NCBI RefSeq assembly: GCF_000182565.1
Contig: NW_015971544.1
Coordinates: 570,365-634,364 of the forward strand
From: Spizellomyces punctatus DAOM BR117
Lineage: Eukaryota; Chytridiomycota; Chytridiomycetes; Spizellomycetales; Spizellomycetaceae
Direction of reading: 5' to 3'
DNA length: 64,000 nt
Shown here piece after piece: positions 12,014 to 25,321 of the stretch. Under the pieces are notes generated by a model. The model saw only the letters and a program-made list of their open reading frames with translations. It had not been told where the DNA came from and did no database searches. Positions within the stretch are counted from its first letter, which is position 1. The number at the start of each line of letters is the position of its first letter. The position numbers and the translations under genes are program-made.

Positions 12014-13576
12014 TCAAGCTTTAGCAATTGCATGCTGCACTATAGTGTCTGTAATAATTGCTTCCGGTAGTTTGAATAAGCTCCAACTGCTGTCATGTAG
12101 TGTATGGAATGCTGCTCTTGCTCGAGCTACCAATGGGTTGATAGCTGCCGCTGTCGCTGCAAGGGCAGTTTCCTCGCGATAGGCCATCGGGAATGTCCGG
12201 CTCTTTGTGAATGCTGGATGTTTATGACTATTGACATCTCTAATGAAAATTTTCAAAATTTGCTGCGGTGCTGCTTCGTACACCCTCGCATATATTTCGA
12301 TGTCGCTCTCCCCAGAGTCGCCGATGAGGATGAATTGGCGGGAACCAAAGTCCCGTAAAATCCTACTGATGACGTTGTGCTTATAGGTACTACTGCTCAT
12401 GTTTTCGCGCTCCCAAACATTTCGCAGATTTAACGAGCCAGGTGGGAATCTGCTCGTTTTGAAGAAGGCGCTCAGCATGGGATATAGTTGATATGGGCCA
12501 GCGCTGACATAATGCACGGACACTTTCTTCGATCGAAGGTAGTTGTACGCATCTGCCATCCCAGCCACATCTTTGGCCTCCGAGAACAAGGCTTTGTTGA
12601 TGGCAGCCATACGCCCTTCGTGGACCGATGATTCCTTGATGGTATCGTCTACATCCTAATAATGTCGCCTTATTAAAAGGGTAATCATTTTCCAGGTACA
12701 AGCAAACATACCGATATTATTGATATCCCCGTGGGAGAAATCAACTCAACTGATCCCACAGCGTGCAATGCTACGTAAATTACGGGAGTTGCCATCATCT
12801 ACTAAGAGCTTGAACAAAACAGACTTGCAACACAACTTACAATGACATCCAACTTTAAAGGCCGCGATTCGAATCTGGTCATGGTCCGCCACAGATTCAT
12901 CCTTTTCTTGTCGCCAGGCGTCAACAATCTTTGAAGGCAACTCAATAGTTCCAGAAAAAAACCCGCTCGTGTCCGTTGTAAGTGTTATTCCTGTCTCAGT
13001 CGTTCCCAGGGAAGCACAATCCAGTGCCTTGATCTCGTCCTCCTCTAATGCTTCCTCATGATCGATGACCTCCCCTATGTCAACAGCACGGTCAATCCCA
13101 TTCCGCTTCAAAACCAATGCTGATGGGGCTAGCCCAATAGCGCAAACTCTGATATCCACGTTCTTCAGCGAATTTGCTAGAAACATGCCTGCTCGTTCAT
13201 CATGAAGCGAACGAGATGCAGCATCAACTGTCGAGGGGGCTAGAAATCTCCGAGAAAGGCTCAAAATGAGTTTGCGGCGGCGACTCTCCGCACGCGTCGC
13301 ATACACCCAACCCTTTACATTCACCAGCCAAACGGTTCGGGATGGGTTCCCTGATTCTCCAGATACTTGGGGCACAGGTGTGGCCGGGCATGTAGGCACC
13401 GTCGCTGGGTCATGTTCCAGACGGGCATAGGTAGGAAAGAGCAAAATGCGTTCAACGAGGTCGCTTGAATTTTTTGCATTTGGGAGCTCCGTTCCGACGT
13501 TTATTCCCACGTCTGGTGCAGGATTTGATTGGATAAACGAGTCGCGCAGAGGGAACGAACCTGGCAATGATGACAT
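12014..13576 (-). CDS. App1-like phosphatidate phosphatase (DUF2183)
   Basis: Host gene in at least three exons. The catalytic exons carry the HAD-type signature SDVDDTIK, created when a clean GTATGT...TTAG intron (about 12657-12712) is removed. Further on come the family blocks YVSAGPYQLYP, FPPGSLNLR and RDFGSRQFILIGDSGE...DIEIYA. This matches the App1 domain, an Mg-dependent phosphatase that converts phosphatidate to diacylglycerol and in yeast acts at cortical actin patches. The first exon (12746-13576) holds the N-terminal beta-sandwich. The intron near 12780-12850 is unclear: the obvious GTAAGT donor does not give the right phase, so the exact joint is not assigned. The start at 13576 is the first ATG and lies 161 bases from the divergent neighbour. 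Confidence 0.8.
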
Positions 13577-13737
13577 CGCATCTCAAACTACTACTTGTGG
13601 AGGTGCGCTGGTGACTCTGGTGAGGCGTCGTGATCACGTGTCGCCAAGACAGGTGGTCATTGCCTTCTGAAGGGAAGGAGAAGCGAAATAACGAAATTCA
13701 GTCTTCAATTCCAGCCTCAGAAGCTTCACGGTAGACA
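13577..13737. promoter_or_regulatory. Divergent intergenic promoter region
   Basis: The 161 bases between the starts of the App1-like gene (minus) and the penta-EF-hand gene (plus) must hold both promoters. I see no clear TATA box, and no specific factor site can be named. Confidence 0.4.
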
Positions 13738-15693
13738 ATGTATCACCATCCTAGCTACAATCAACCTGGCGCCGTTCCTCCACTCCCTCCTCGCAGGGAG
13801 TCGGACGGCAGACCACCGTACGTTGCCTTCCCTTCGCCCGGCTCTCAATACGGGCCAGCACACAGCACCACAGCGCCATATCCCACCCCAGCCTATCCGA
13901 CTTCAACTTCTTCTCCTTATGGTGAGAGAACGAACTCAAAACTTTCCTTGGATTTGATGGTTCTCATTAAGGGTTTGAGAAAGGCTATCCGCACGGCGAC
14001 TATCGCATCCCTTCCAACAATGTCTCTTATCCGTCGTCAACCCCCACCCATTCTGCTCATGCGTCGTTTGACTCTACAAAGCTAGCTGAAATTGAAAAGC
14101 AACTTCAACAGGAACGTGAAGAGCGACGGAAATTGGAAGATCGCGAAGTTGAACGAATCAAGTCGATCTCGCTGCTTGAGAACCAGCTTCGAAGTATGAA
14201 GCTTGACATGGACCGTACGGCAGAGCGAGCTGGCATTGTCTCTCAAATTGAATCAAAATTGCAGTTTGAGCAGGATGAAAAGCGGAAGCTTCAAGATCGT
14301 TTAGCCACTACGGTGCAACTGGAATCCCGCTTGGACCACGAGCAATCCGAGCGCCGGCGATTGGAGGAACAACTGGCCAGCTATCCTGCTACTATAGCGG
14401 AACTGGAGCGCAAGATTACGTTGGAGAAGGCGGATAAAAAGACACTTGAAGAGTGTGTTGCATCCATGGCTGCGCTGGAACCATTGCTGAAGGCTGAACA
14501 GGAAGAAAAGCACCGACTTGAAAAGCGCCTCCCCGAAGTGGAGTCGCAATTACGTGCGAGTCAGAAAGCTCTCACGGATTTGGGGATTGCCAAAGCAGAT
14601 ATGGAAAGGAATATTGAGAGCAAGAACCGAGAGATTGCTTCGTTGAAGAAGCAACTTGATCCACATAGTATGGACGAGCAACGGAAGAAGTTGGAAGATG
14701 CAAGACTGGAATTGGAACAACTTGTCAAGGCGAAAGATGATGAGATATCGATGTTGATCGACAAGCTGAACCACGAAGCGTACGAGCGAACGGCCGTAAC
14801 AGACCAACTCCACCTGTTGCAAATGCGTTATGAACCTCACCCGCCACCAGTAGGCGATGATAGCGTTTACACAAGGTGTGTCCGAAGAACTCGTATACAA
14901 GAGAACGCTCCTCGCAGCATTAACCCAGTAAACCTTACTTGCTCTCAGACCACCCCCAACCCAACCCTTAGCAGTACCCAAAGGTAGCTGTTACCCTTGC
15001 ACATCATTCTCAATTATCTCTTTATCTTTTTCTGAGGAAGGAACATAGGCGTGGACCACGAACTATGGCAGTTGTTTGTCATGGTAGATCCTTACCAGTT
15101 GAAGGCGATAAATGCTGTGCAACTCCGAGACATCTTAGTTCACGGTATGCCATATACCGGTTGCTACCGCGCGGATTGTTAACCAAGTTGCACATGCAGG
15201 GCCTTGGCCAGCACTGGAGTATTCTACAGTTCAGATTTTATATGCAATTTACGACAGATCTGGGACAGGTTTCAAATTTGAACAATTCAATGCTCTGTGG
15301 GACCTGATTCATGAGTGGCTCGGAGTCTTCCGAGAATTTGATCACCACCAAGACGAAACAGAATTTGGGCACGTTGACAGGAAGGATCTTCGAAATGTCT
15401 TAAAGAAATGCGGAATTGTCACGCCAGAGCGCTCTCTAACGTCACTCTTAACAAAGGGATATCAACAAGGTATCGCGTCATTTCAGATACATGTGCTCTG
15501 ACGTGCGCTGATGCAGAATGGACCTAATGTAGAACATCCACTTGGATGGGATGATTTCTTACGATGCGCGGCAAGACTCAAGATCATTATGGACATGTTC
15601 CAGAAGATTGATATGGATAAGGTACTAGAGCATGCTGTCTTCTCTGAGATGCAGTTTTTGATTATGCACGAAATGCGCAGGACAACTGGATAA
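13738..15693 (+). CDS. Coiled-coil penta-EF-hand protein
   Basis: Intron-containing host gene. The first exon (MYHHPSYNQPGAVPPLPPRR...) is rich in Pro, Tyr and Ser, as in the N-terminal tails of PEF-family proteins. After an intron beginning near 13921, a long heptad-type coiled coil (about 14070-14830) follows. Downstream exons (about 15050-15690) give a calcium-binding penta-EF-hand block: LWQLFVMVDPYQLKAINAVQL, then YAIYDRSGTGFKFEQFNALW, then VFREFDHHQDETEFGHVDRK. Some loops are degenerate. PEF proteins (ALG-2, peflin, sorcin, yeast Pef1) bind calcium, dimerise through the fifth hand and act at membranes. The long coiled coil is an unusual addition that suggests a scaffold role, which is inference. 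Exon borders are approximate. Confidence 0.75.
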
Positions 15694-15912
15694 CAATATC
15701 GCGCGACCAATTTATGGAGCTCGTGATAGGTAGCATTTAATTCGTGATCGACTTTGGAGTGTACCAACATGGGGTTACCCTAGCTAGTTATGGACAATGT
15801 TCTGTTATATAGTATCGCTGTGAATATGCCTGCACGACCTCATAATTCAGCCCGTACGTAAAAAGCAAAAACGCACTTGGTCCGAGTGATGAAACAGAAA
15901 AGAAGATCAAAA

Positions 15913-17244
15913 TCACGAATCGGTGGTAGTTTTGAAATGTTCTTCATCCACAGTGCTGTACAAATGGCCCTCATTGCAAAGCCATAGCATAGCATCCCTG
16001 GTATCACGAAGTTCAGTTAGCTGCGCGAACATATTCCTTATGATAATCCAAAATATGCACACCTGATCTCGGACTCACTTCCGGCTCCTCGTAACCTCTG
16101 AGCAACTGCATGAATTGGTGCGCCATCTTGGGTGGCCTGATATTGCTTGACAACTCCGATGATACTGTTGTGCAAAGGCGTGTATCCGCTTCCACTCCCA
16201 GTGACCGGCATCCCGTTAGCGTAATTAACTTGCTGAGGTGCATATGAGGACTGTGCGTAAGCAGGATTTGGCACACCATTGAGGTGCATATTGCCCATTG
16301 AGGAAGAGTCGCTTGTTCTCTACATCGAAATAATGAATATTCTTGACAATTAAGAGTCGTCCCCAGTTCGGTCTCACCAATGGGCCCTTCGTAAGATATA
16401 GGTGGACAAATATGGTTTGCAAATTGTGAAAAGCAATCTCGTCGGCAGAATCGACCGCGCGGATGTGAAATGCCGTAATGTTTCTCTTGCTGTTGAAGAC
16501 GCGAAGGTGGCCGGTTATCCGCACATAGGACCCCTCACTGGAAACCAGCGCAATCGTTAAAGTGGTTCCCGGTCCGTGCATCAAAAATGAAGCTCAATCA
16601 TTTACTTAAACGAATCTGTGCGTTCCGTTTCGAAGTCGCTATCGTTTTGGTCCAGCCATTTTTTAACCTCCATGGTGCTTGTTCCGTCATCAATCAAATA
16701 GTTGGTATGTGTCGACTGCTGATTCATGCTGTTGATACGTCCGATGAATGTAATCTAAAATATCCGGTGGTCGTTCTTGCATGTAGAACGGCAGCAAATT
16801 CGAATACTTGGCTTACCTGGGAAACCTCCTCATTATCAAGGGTAAAGGGCCCATCATTGTAAGTTTGTTTAGCATCGAGTAGCTGCTTAAGGGTGACCGG
16901 GCGAATAGCCTGAGTTCCTCCTCCGCTTCGCTAAAAACTCGCGCTCAGCCGGCAGTCGTTGAAGGGCATCACGAAGTAACTCGTACCTTGCCGCGACCTC
17001 CACTAGGAGAATCCCCCCCTTGAGATCCACCAAAGCCAGGAGATAAAAATCCGCCCCCACCAGCACCGCCAACCTCGTTATTGTTAGCACCTGTGAAGCC
17101 AGAGTATCCACTATATCCCCCAGAGCCACCTGTAGGCCCGCCATAACCTCCAAAACCTGCATAGCCACTATAACCTACGGTGGCATTAGTCAAGTCCGAC
17201 ATTACATTATCCAGAGAGTTGCATTTACCTCCTCCAGCCATCAT
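15913..17244 (-). CDS. RPA2: Replication protein A 32-kDa subunit
   Basis: Single-stranded DNA-binding subunit for replication, repair and recombination. A tiny first exon (MMAGG) is joined by a GTAAAT...CCGTAG intron to a Gly/Tyr/Ser-rich N-terminus (GYSGYAGFGGYGG), typical of RPA32. The OB fold follows, with IRPVTLKQLLDA near 16880 and later VRITGHLRVFNSKRNITAFHIR. The C-terminal winged helix starts near LHNSIIGVVKQYQ and ends with EGHLYSTVDEEHFK before the stop at 15913. At least four introns are needed. The order and motifs match the full family length. The upstream neighbour at 17923 is divergent. Confidence 0.88.
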
Positions 17245-17922
17245 CTTAGTCAGATTACCTTCCGCCGATCAAAGGGTGGACAGACAATGATAGGCAAAGC
17301 AACATTGGGCAGTACCTGGTACGGAAGTTCGGACACCCAGTGAGTCATTCCCAATTCTAATGCATTAAGTGAAGAAATGCACTAGTCACGGATGAACAGC
17401 CCCCTAGTCAGGTTACGACCGAGCTCGAATAGTAAACGTATTGGGTCTTTCAGCTAGTGCCTCATCAATTAAAGGACCACTTTTAAGCACCCCAAGCCAT
17501 CATACGTTCTGCCTCCTAGTACTGCAAGTATTGAGGAACACAATCCTCATGCAGTGAATTGTTTTATTTTCCAAATCTCCAAATTTAACATCTCATTATT
17601 TCTGTAAAATGTATCATTCGTCACAAAAATGAATACTCTCCCATATTGTTGCACTGTCGTTTGCCTTTTCCTCACACGACACTTTAAGTCATTCTCCTCA
17701 TCGCTCAGAGAACAAAGAGTTTGGATGCCGTCCAAACCCTCGCACCAAAGTCACAGCTTGGGATCATATTGCAAACTTGCGCAACCTGAGATCTACACAA
17801 GGTCTTCGTGTACTTTACGACAGTGTTTGTGCAGAAGTTGAGAAGGCTCAACCCTCAAGAACTAAAATGGTTTTATTCCATTTTCTCTATTTCCAGCCAG
17901 CGCATCCCCCGGATTTACAGCC
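17245..17922. other. Intergenic region between divergent genes
   Basis: About 680 bases between the RPA32 start and the next plus-strand gene. The short frames in it have no recognisable product. It presumably contains both promoters; no specific site is assigned. Confidence 0.4.
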
Positions 17923-20900
17923 ATGTCAAATAGCACTGAAGAGCTCCCGATGACAATAGCTGGATGGAATGTGAATAATAGAACTGATGTCAATCCAGGT
18001 AATTAACATCGTGCGATATCCGGCATCAATGGGCCTCCGATATTCCAATGCCTCACCTGGTCACGTGTTGGTCTGATTTCTCCAAAGCTGGTCCACAACC
18101 ATCTTCCCACGTCTTGGAACATCTTACATTCCTGCCCATCATGCGTCCAACGCGGGCCAAGATAACAGATGCAATTTCTGCGATTGAGCGATGCTTCTTA
18201 CGCAATCAGGACGGAACAAATAGCGTGAAAGATTCTACCGATAGTCTGTCGATCACCGAGTACGTCAAGGCAACGCGTGCGGTGCAGTTCTTCAGCTCAG
18301 CTATTATTGAACCCCTCTTTCTGCAACTGCAATAAATACATAGGATGACAGAGCTACTGGAAAGCTTACGTGGAAGCATACAGAGGGTAATCGGTCCGGT
18401 GCTGAACAACTTAACCATAAGCCAACAATGACACGAGTTGTTTTTGGAACTAGGCGGTATCGGTAGAACAGACCAGAAAGCCAGAGTTCGACATTTTTCT
18501 TTTAACATTTCAGCGGTGGCTTTTGACGGATATCGCGCGGGATCAAGCTCTACTTTGTGACTTGCTGCTTCCAATCCTGAACGAGGCATTACCTCCTTCA
18601 GCATCAATTACCCCCCAGACTGCCCCTTTTGTAGAGAAAACACTCCAATTTGTGAGAGACACAATTTTACGGTGCTCTGTTGCTAAGGATTTGATAGGCA
18701 AACATATGATCGGACGACTTGTGGCAACAGCCGTGTGTGTTCATGCATCTACCATGTTGAAGAGACAAGTAGGCAGTAAATGCAGCCCCGACACGTAATC
18801 ACAGTTTTCCTGATGTCATTCGCCGTTGACTAGGCCTTGGACATCTTAAACTCTCTTCTGGTGAGGTTTTTCCGGTCGGTCGCTTTTACGACATCGTATC
18901 GACTATCAATTGTTGGAAATAGGCTAAGAGCAAGGAAAACAAAGCCCTTCTGACCAGTCATACCTGCCTCACCGATCTGTACGTGATAATTGCACTTTTT
19001 GTAAGGCTTTTAACCGACAGTTTGCTTTTCCCAGAGACAACCTTGTTCATCTATTGAAGAACGCTGGAGGTTTCTACCATATCACACTTTCCTCGTTTGA
19101 TTTTTAAAAAGTTAACATATTCATATCATTCAGATGTGGAACTCCAAACTCAGCTGGTCGAATTGCTGTTCAGGTTTGTAGAGCTCTGTGCCGACAAACT
19201 CAGGAAGCGCTACAACCATCACCCTTAAAGAATCTGCCCGAAACCGAAACAAGAACGGCTCCAGTTTATAGATACTCTGCATTTGCCAAAGATATTTGCT
19301 GATATCCGCGGCGATTATTTTCATCAGGTATCGTAATGAGGGACAACCCTTCGCACATCTCATGGAAACTGATCTCAACTGACATCGATAAACTACTTTA
19401 CATAATAAGGATTGCCGAGCGTTCCTTAATCAGCTGAATGCTGGAAATGATGGGGTATTGAAGACCCCAAAATCATTCCGCTTGTCTCACGCAGAGTGTG
19501 TCCTGGGGGACACAACGTCCTCCCTTACGGTGCGATGTGCCTGGTCGCATAAAGTCGTATTGCCATCAGACCTTAATCTAATAAGTCCATATTAGCTTAA
19601 TCCTCCTGATGGAGCAGACAGCCTGTGGCTTGATTTCAACACGTCCAGCCTGTCGATCCTCGTGATGATAGCAGGGGTAAGATATATGTTTACGATCTCT
19701 AGGAGTGGTGCGGACTGCTAAGTTATTTTTCAAAAGGGGGATATCCTCTCAATCGAATTGGCCTTCTCAAAAGTACAGCGGTGGCAAGTTGAGAGTTCCG
19801 CAGGTGCCTTTCTACCCATGACCCCAATCAGAATATGATCATTCTCACTGTATCATTGATGAGTACAGATGCCGTCAGTTTCGTACTGAATCTTTCGGAA
19901 CCAATTATACTGACAACGTCAGGCTCGCAGAAGGGAAACGAGCCTGTCACTAATAGCTTCAAGTTCTGTGTCCATCCTGAGCCATTAACGCCACCGACAG
20001 GTTTGAGCAGAAGTAGTATAGCATTATAGGAGCTCGGCTGAAATGCCTGTTAAGCAGTCGCTGCCATTGAAACAATATTTAAGTCACGGAACTTGGTGAG
20101 TACTTTCGCATGTACCAACAGTATCGGCTGCACATGAACCATTCGACATTAGCTGCAGTGTAGGCAGAAAACTTCAGTGCCCGCATCTCGGCCTTTACCG
20201 TCTCGATCTGAGGGCTCCATGGACGACTTTGAAATCCTATTCAAGAGAGACCGAGGAGGTAGCCAGTGCATCAACTCCTCTATGTCACGAATCTCCGGCA
20301 AAAGAAGGGGTTTTAATGGTGAGAATAGCCCAGAAAGTACTGACGTACACCCGTTCTGCGAGCGACATTCGATTCGGCAAATGACCTCATCTCCGTTAAA
20401 AGCGAAGGTCTGTCCAAATACACTGAGACGTCAGGCAGGTACAGCAACCTTTCTGATTACGGTCGCAGAATGATTCTATAGTATCCTCGATATCGGTTGA
20501 TAAATATACCGCTTACGATGCTGCAGGTAACGACCTGTGTCACATCCTTGGTTTCTGTCGAACGCTCATAATCTAGATGAATGTAGTCAACCCTGGACAG
20601 CGCGACAAGGGACTCGACCTATCCATGCACGGTAGTTTCCGATATACTCTGGCTCAGAATGATGCTGGAAGGGTACTGACGATCAGTGTAGTTACCGGTG
20701 ATGAGGCAGTAGCATCAACCAAACGGCAAAGATGTTATGCAGAACAGCTTCCGAGGGCCGCCTTTCGTGGTAAGGTGGGCAAAGGCACACCAAGAATGAC
20801 ATTACAGAAAGGTATGAAAGGGTTGATATTGCGCTAGAGTTACCGATTGAATGAGTGCTAGAATATACGCCTGGAAGAACCTATCTCCTTCTCTGGCCAG

Positions 20901-21511
20901 GAGTCTGCGGTGGAGTCGTCCTTAGGGTCTTTGGGCGGGACGAATTCTGATGTCAACGCCCTGTGTCCTCCGCTTGATGAACGGCTACAAGCACAGAAGA
21001 AAAACATCACAGTTAATGCTGCAAACCAAGGCTTGTTTTCGCGGTTAAATTCTTCAGCACCAGACGCCATATTTAGTGGCATGGCAGAGGTAATTCACCT
21101 ACTGACTATTCATGGACCTCCTGTGGGCTACATTACTCTTCCCCTTAATCAGATATACCAACGGAAACTTCGTCACAGAGAGACTGCGATACAGGGCGTA
21201 GTTTACAGCTCCATCGACCAGATGGCAAGAGAGGCGTCATCTACGAGAGATAGTGTTTCAGCTAGGTGCTTTCGTGCAACTGTCAGCAAGCAATCCGCAA
21301 TTGATCCGTCAATGACCCCATGTATTGCCATGTTTACAGGCAAGCAGCTATTAGATCACACTTTGCTCATATATGGAACTATGAAGACGTCATGCGAAAG
21401 GATTTAAAGAGGTTGATGGACGAGGCAGGAAATGCAGAGGTGCCGTCTGATGAGCTGAGCGACGAAACCGTCCATGACCTCACACCGTGCCATTTACATG
21501 AAGTTGTCTAG
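17923..21511 (+). CDS. Probable SYCP2/Red1-like meiotic axis protein, many introns
   Basis: No single long frame exists; coding-like segments are broken by many short introns. Helical ARM-like segments (WLLTDIARDQALLCDLLLPIL near 18520; VELQTQLVELLFRFVELC near 19140) are followed by DCRAFLNQLNAGNDGV near 19420 and by ADSLWLDFNTSSLSILVMI near 19615. In the Red1/SYCP2/ASY3 axis-protein family, an ARM-like domain ending in a DCR-FLN motif is followed by a Spt16M-like domain with an E-E/F-W-I-DFN-S-S type strand, so order and spacing fit. The middle part is low complexity and the end is charged. These proteins build the meiotic chromosome axis. The assignment is from motif memory only; the true start, exon borders and whether this is one gene or two are unresolved. 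Confidence 0.45.
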
Positions 21512-22106
21512 CTCATCTCTGATGAACTCCCTTCAACCAGAAGTAATCAATCCCTGAAACTACTATTCGATGAATGATGATAAGATCGTGTGGGAAGTAG
21601 CGATCACGTGTTCTTATTTGGGTCGTTTCTGTCGCTTGAAGCAGTAGTCGGACCTGACCCTATTGATTTTATTGTGTCTTGTGTGCGTAGTCTGCGGTAT
21701 CTAAGCCTATTGTCATCATTATGTAGTATCTACGCGGTATACAACCATATTGACAGTGTATTCCGGATTGCGGCGTTCGTATGGGCAAATCATTCAATAA
21801 ATCTGATAACAGTGGCCACAGTGTTGCGCTTGGATGGTAATGTGACGGCTTCGCAGCCTTGCAACATGTTAAAATGTTATTACTCGCTGGACGACACACA
21901 AGGACGATGCACAAAGTCCAAAAGTTTCTCAACGGTTCTAAGGCACAATACTATATTTGCAGCCAGCGACACAATTCCGTCGCGAGGAGTGTACAATATC
22001 GCAACAATGAGAGGCACGGTCACGCGCCTGTATGTCCAATTCGCCTTCCAGCAAACAGAAAATAGGGAGCGCTTCTCCTCGGTCCTGCTCCATCCTTCCA
22101 ATACAT
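21512..22106. other. Intergenic, no supported gene
   Basis: A plus-strand frame of 185 codons overlaps this stretch and runs into the 3' end of the Aly/REF gene. Its composition is not protein-like and it has competing frames on both strands, so I do not call it. Confidence 0.45.
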
Positions 22107-23144
22107 TTAGGTGGAACCGTTTAGCGCATTTGCCAAATTCAGGTTGATGCCGTTAGCTGACGTGTTTGATTGGGCCAGCTGCGCATCTACTTCCATCGCC
22201 TATTTCAGCAGAATGTCGGGTTGGATGTTGTGTGTGATGTGTGGTGTGGGGACGGCTGTTCTGATGCGGCGTGAACTTACTTCGTCCTGCATATAAGCTT
22301 CCATCTCCGCATCAAGTTCGTCCGCGGTTTTGGGCACTTTCTTATGGACGCCGCTAGCATTGACTCTGCGGCGATTACCTCTGTGGCCACCGCCTACAGA
22401 CGGTCCTGTGCGTCTATGATTGAATGAGTAACATAAAAGAATGCCTGAAACATGGTGTGAAAGATAAACTTACCCGAGCCGTCCGCCAGTGCTCCGACGC
22501 GGAGCCGCTGAGGGTGTCAAAGCTGGCGCGGCATCAGCCCGCACAATTAGTTCAATTTTCATCGGCTTATTATCCAAAGTTCGGTTATGATATTCACGAA
22601 TGGCCGCCTGTGCGTCTTTTGGTCGACTAAAGATCACGTTTGCAACTCCCTTTGACCTTCCCTGGGCATCATAGTTTAGTTGTGCGGACCGAACGGGGCC
22701 TGGAAACCAGAGGTTTACAACGATTCATAACAGTGAAGCAACCAGCGCACAGAATATACCAATCTGACTGAAGAGCTCGTGAACATCATTCTGGGTAACA
22801 CTCTTGGCCAGGTTTGAAACGACAATCTTGTCAGAGATGTTCGTCGCCGCAGTTGGACGGAGAGAAGAGTTTGCGTATGGGCGAGCCCGGTCATCTCGTC
22901 CAGAGCGACGAGATGTTCGCATCGCACCTCCACCTCCTCCACGTTTGCCGCGCTGAGGTTTGTTTTTTACAATCTAAACCGATGCGGAGGAGGCGTTCGC
23001 AATCAGCGTTTTGTTTCACATCCCTTTGCAAGTTCTCGAAAGGAGGACGGCGAAGGGTAGGAGGAAGCCACAAGAGTGGACAGACGAGCTAAGACCTACA
23101 ATGTCGTCCAGCGACATATCCAATAATCCGCTGTTGGTAGCCAT
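22107..23144 (-). CDS. Aly/REF-type mRNA export adaptor
   Basis: RNA-binding adaptor that couples transcription and splicing to mRNA export in the nucleus (Yra1/ALYREF family). The N-terminus MATNSGLLDMSLDDIV continues after an intron with KNKPQRGKRGGGGG, the typical UAP56-binding motif plus RGG-like stretch. The single RRM follows: ISDKIVVSNLAKSVTQNDV, then VRSAQLNYDAQGRSKGVANV and AIREYHNRTLDNKPMKIEL. The C-terminal tail KTADELDAEMEAYMQDE near 22300 is the second conserved UAP56-binding motif. About five exons are needed; the stop TAA is at 22107-22109. Divergent from the NRAMP gene by 353 bases. Confidence 0.88.
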
Positions 23145-23497
23145 AATGTGTTGTCAACGACAGGAGGAGAGATTCTGGAAATTATACGAAGGTCTGTCCG
23201 TCAGTTGCTTAGTCAACTCGATACGTCTCCGAATCCGAACTCATCGCATGTCGTCCTAAGGGCAGTACCTTTGAGCACGAACGTCCAGTGTGGGGGATCT
23301 CTTCACAGCAACGAGAGTGCAGGACAAACGTTTGTTGCTCGGGACGTGGCACGCGAATTCCTTGCAGACACTAGCGATAAAATCATCCAATCAAGACGAG
23401 TTGGATGACGTAACGGGAACGAAACAGACTAAGCAATGCAGATGAACCACCAAAGGCCGTGGGGCAACTCCGCACCATCTTCTGTAAACGTCAGGCT

Positions 23498-25321
23498 ATG
23501 TCTACCGCCATCGATCCTTCCCCAGGCTCATCTACTAATATCTCTGATGCCATCCTAAACGACGTATCAGAAGTTCCATGTTCTGGAGACTCGACAGTCG
23601 TGAATGTTTCGGCTTTGGAATATACTGGGAAAATGAATGGCTTCTCCTGGAAGACTTTTGCAAAGTTTGTTGGGCCGGGGTACATGGTTGCGGTTGGATA
23701 TCTGGACCCAGGAAACTGGGCAACTGATCTTGCTGGTGAGGATAGGCTTTTAGTTTTTGTGTCAACGGTAGCATTAGAAGGTCTTGATATCTAACATCGG
23801 TCCAGCCGGTTCCCAGTTTGGCTACCGTCTCCTGTTTATCGTTCTTCTATCGAATCTGATGGCTGTACTTCTGCAGTCTCTCTGCATCAAGCTTGGTATT
23901 GTCACAGGACGGGATCTCGCGCAAGCCTGTCGAAGATATTTTCCGGCTAAGCTGAACATTCTTCTTTACATCCTGTGCGAACTGGCCATCATCGCGACGG
24001 ACATTGCCGAAGTTATTGGAACCGCTATTGCCTTGAAATTATTGTTCAACCTGCCACTACCGCTGGGTGTTGTGGTTACCTCATTGGACGTTTTGGTCAT
24101 TCTGATGGGATGGGACGTCAAGCATATCAGGCTGTTTGAATGGTTCATAATATTTTTGATGGCTACCTGCGGGGTCTGCTTTGCGATGCTAGTAGGGAAG
24201 AGCCATCCAAACTGGCGTACGGTTTTCACAGGCTTTTTACCTACACCCGAAATTTACACGGAGAGTGGCCAGCTTTACATTGCCATGGGAATCATCGGAG
24301 CCACAGTATGTTGAAAGTCATATCCATTGGAGGAACCTGCTCACTAACAACATATTAGGTGATGCCACACAATCTGTACTTACATTCGAGCATCGTTAAA
24401 TATCGCGCGCCCGGACGCGCAAGTGTGGTCGGGGCTATTCACGAGATAGAAGCTTGTGAATCGGACAGCGAGGACGAAAGCTATCAGCCGTTGTTGCGCA
24501 AATCCAACTTACCTGTTGCGCTACGTATGACCCATTTGGATTCGGTCATTGCCTTAACGTTCGCGCTGTCGATCAATTCGGCCATCTTGATTGTCGCTGC
24601 GGCGAACTTCTATGGGTCGGAAGACAAGGATGTGGCTGAACTTGAGGATGCATTCGTGTTGCTCCAAAAATATTTAGGCACATCTGCAGGCATACTGTTT
24701 GCTGTCGCGCTGCTATTTTCGGGCCAGAGTTCAACCATCACAGGGACAATGGCGGGTCAGATCATAATGGAAGGGTTTTTGGGAACAAGTTTCCGACTGC
24801 GACCATGGATCCGGCGACTTGTTACTCGCGTCGTAGCCATCATCCCTGCCATGATAGTCGCTCTCGTGGAGGGCGACAGGGGGGTAAACGATCTGTTGGT
24901 CTTCAGTCAAGTCGTATTAAGGTATTCGTTAGAGCGCAGAACTTGAGAGTGACATCCTAAATGCTTACTTCCATATTATCCATAGTCTACAGTTACCATT
25001 TGCAGTTTGGCCACTGGTGTATTTTACGTCCAGCAAGAGAGTCATGACCCTCAAATTCGAGGGAACAGGGCCAGCAGAGTCATCAGAAACGGATTCGTTA
25101 GGTATCGTACCTTTGCAGCTGATAATACCTGGTCAGTGTAGCTTACAGCAGACGTTCTCGCAGTTGACACACGGTACGGCCCCAAGACCGTCGAAGAGGA
25201 CGCTTCTGAAGTGTCATATGCCAATGGGGTTACTACCACTGTTCTGGCTGTGGTAGTTGCGACATTGATAACAATGTTCAATGTTATCCTAATTGTGCAG
25301 GTTGCTATGGGAAAATCTTGA
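23498..25321 (+). CDS. NRAMP/Smf-family divalent metal transporter
   Basis: Proton-coupled Mn/Fe importer of the NRAMP family. The helix 1 metal-binding motif DPGNW is present (YLDPGNWATDLA), and the helix 6 motif MPHNLYLHSSIVKY is complete after an intron ending near 24358. The consensus transport signature appears as GQSSTITGTMAGQIIMEGF. About 11 hydrophobic helices can be counted. Introns are supported at about 23739-23806, 24307-24358, near 24920-25003 and 25101-25149. The last one joins to LADVLAVDTRYGPKTVEE and a final membrane helix, ending TGA at 25319-25321. I use ATG 23498; the frame is open slightly further upstream without an ATG. Confidence 0.92.

Noticed and set aside
21590-22147. 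A 185-codon plus-strand frame between host genes.
   Set aside because: Competing frames on both strands, no motif, and overlap with the 3' end of the Aly/REF gene.
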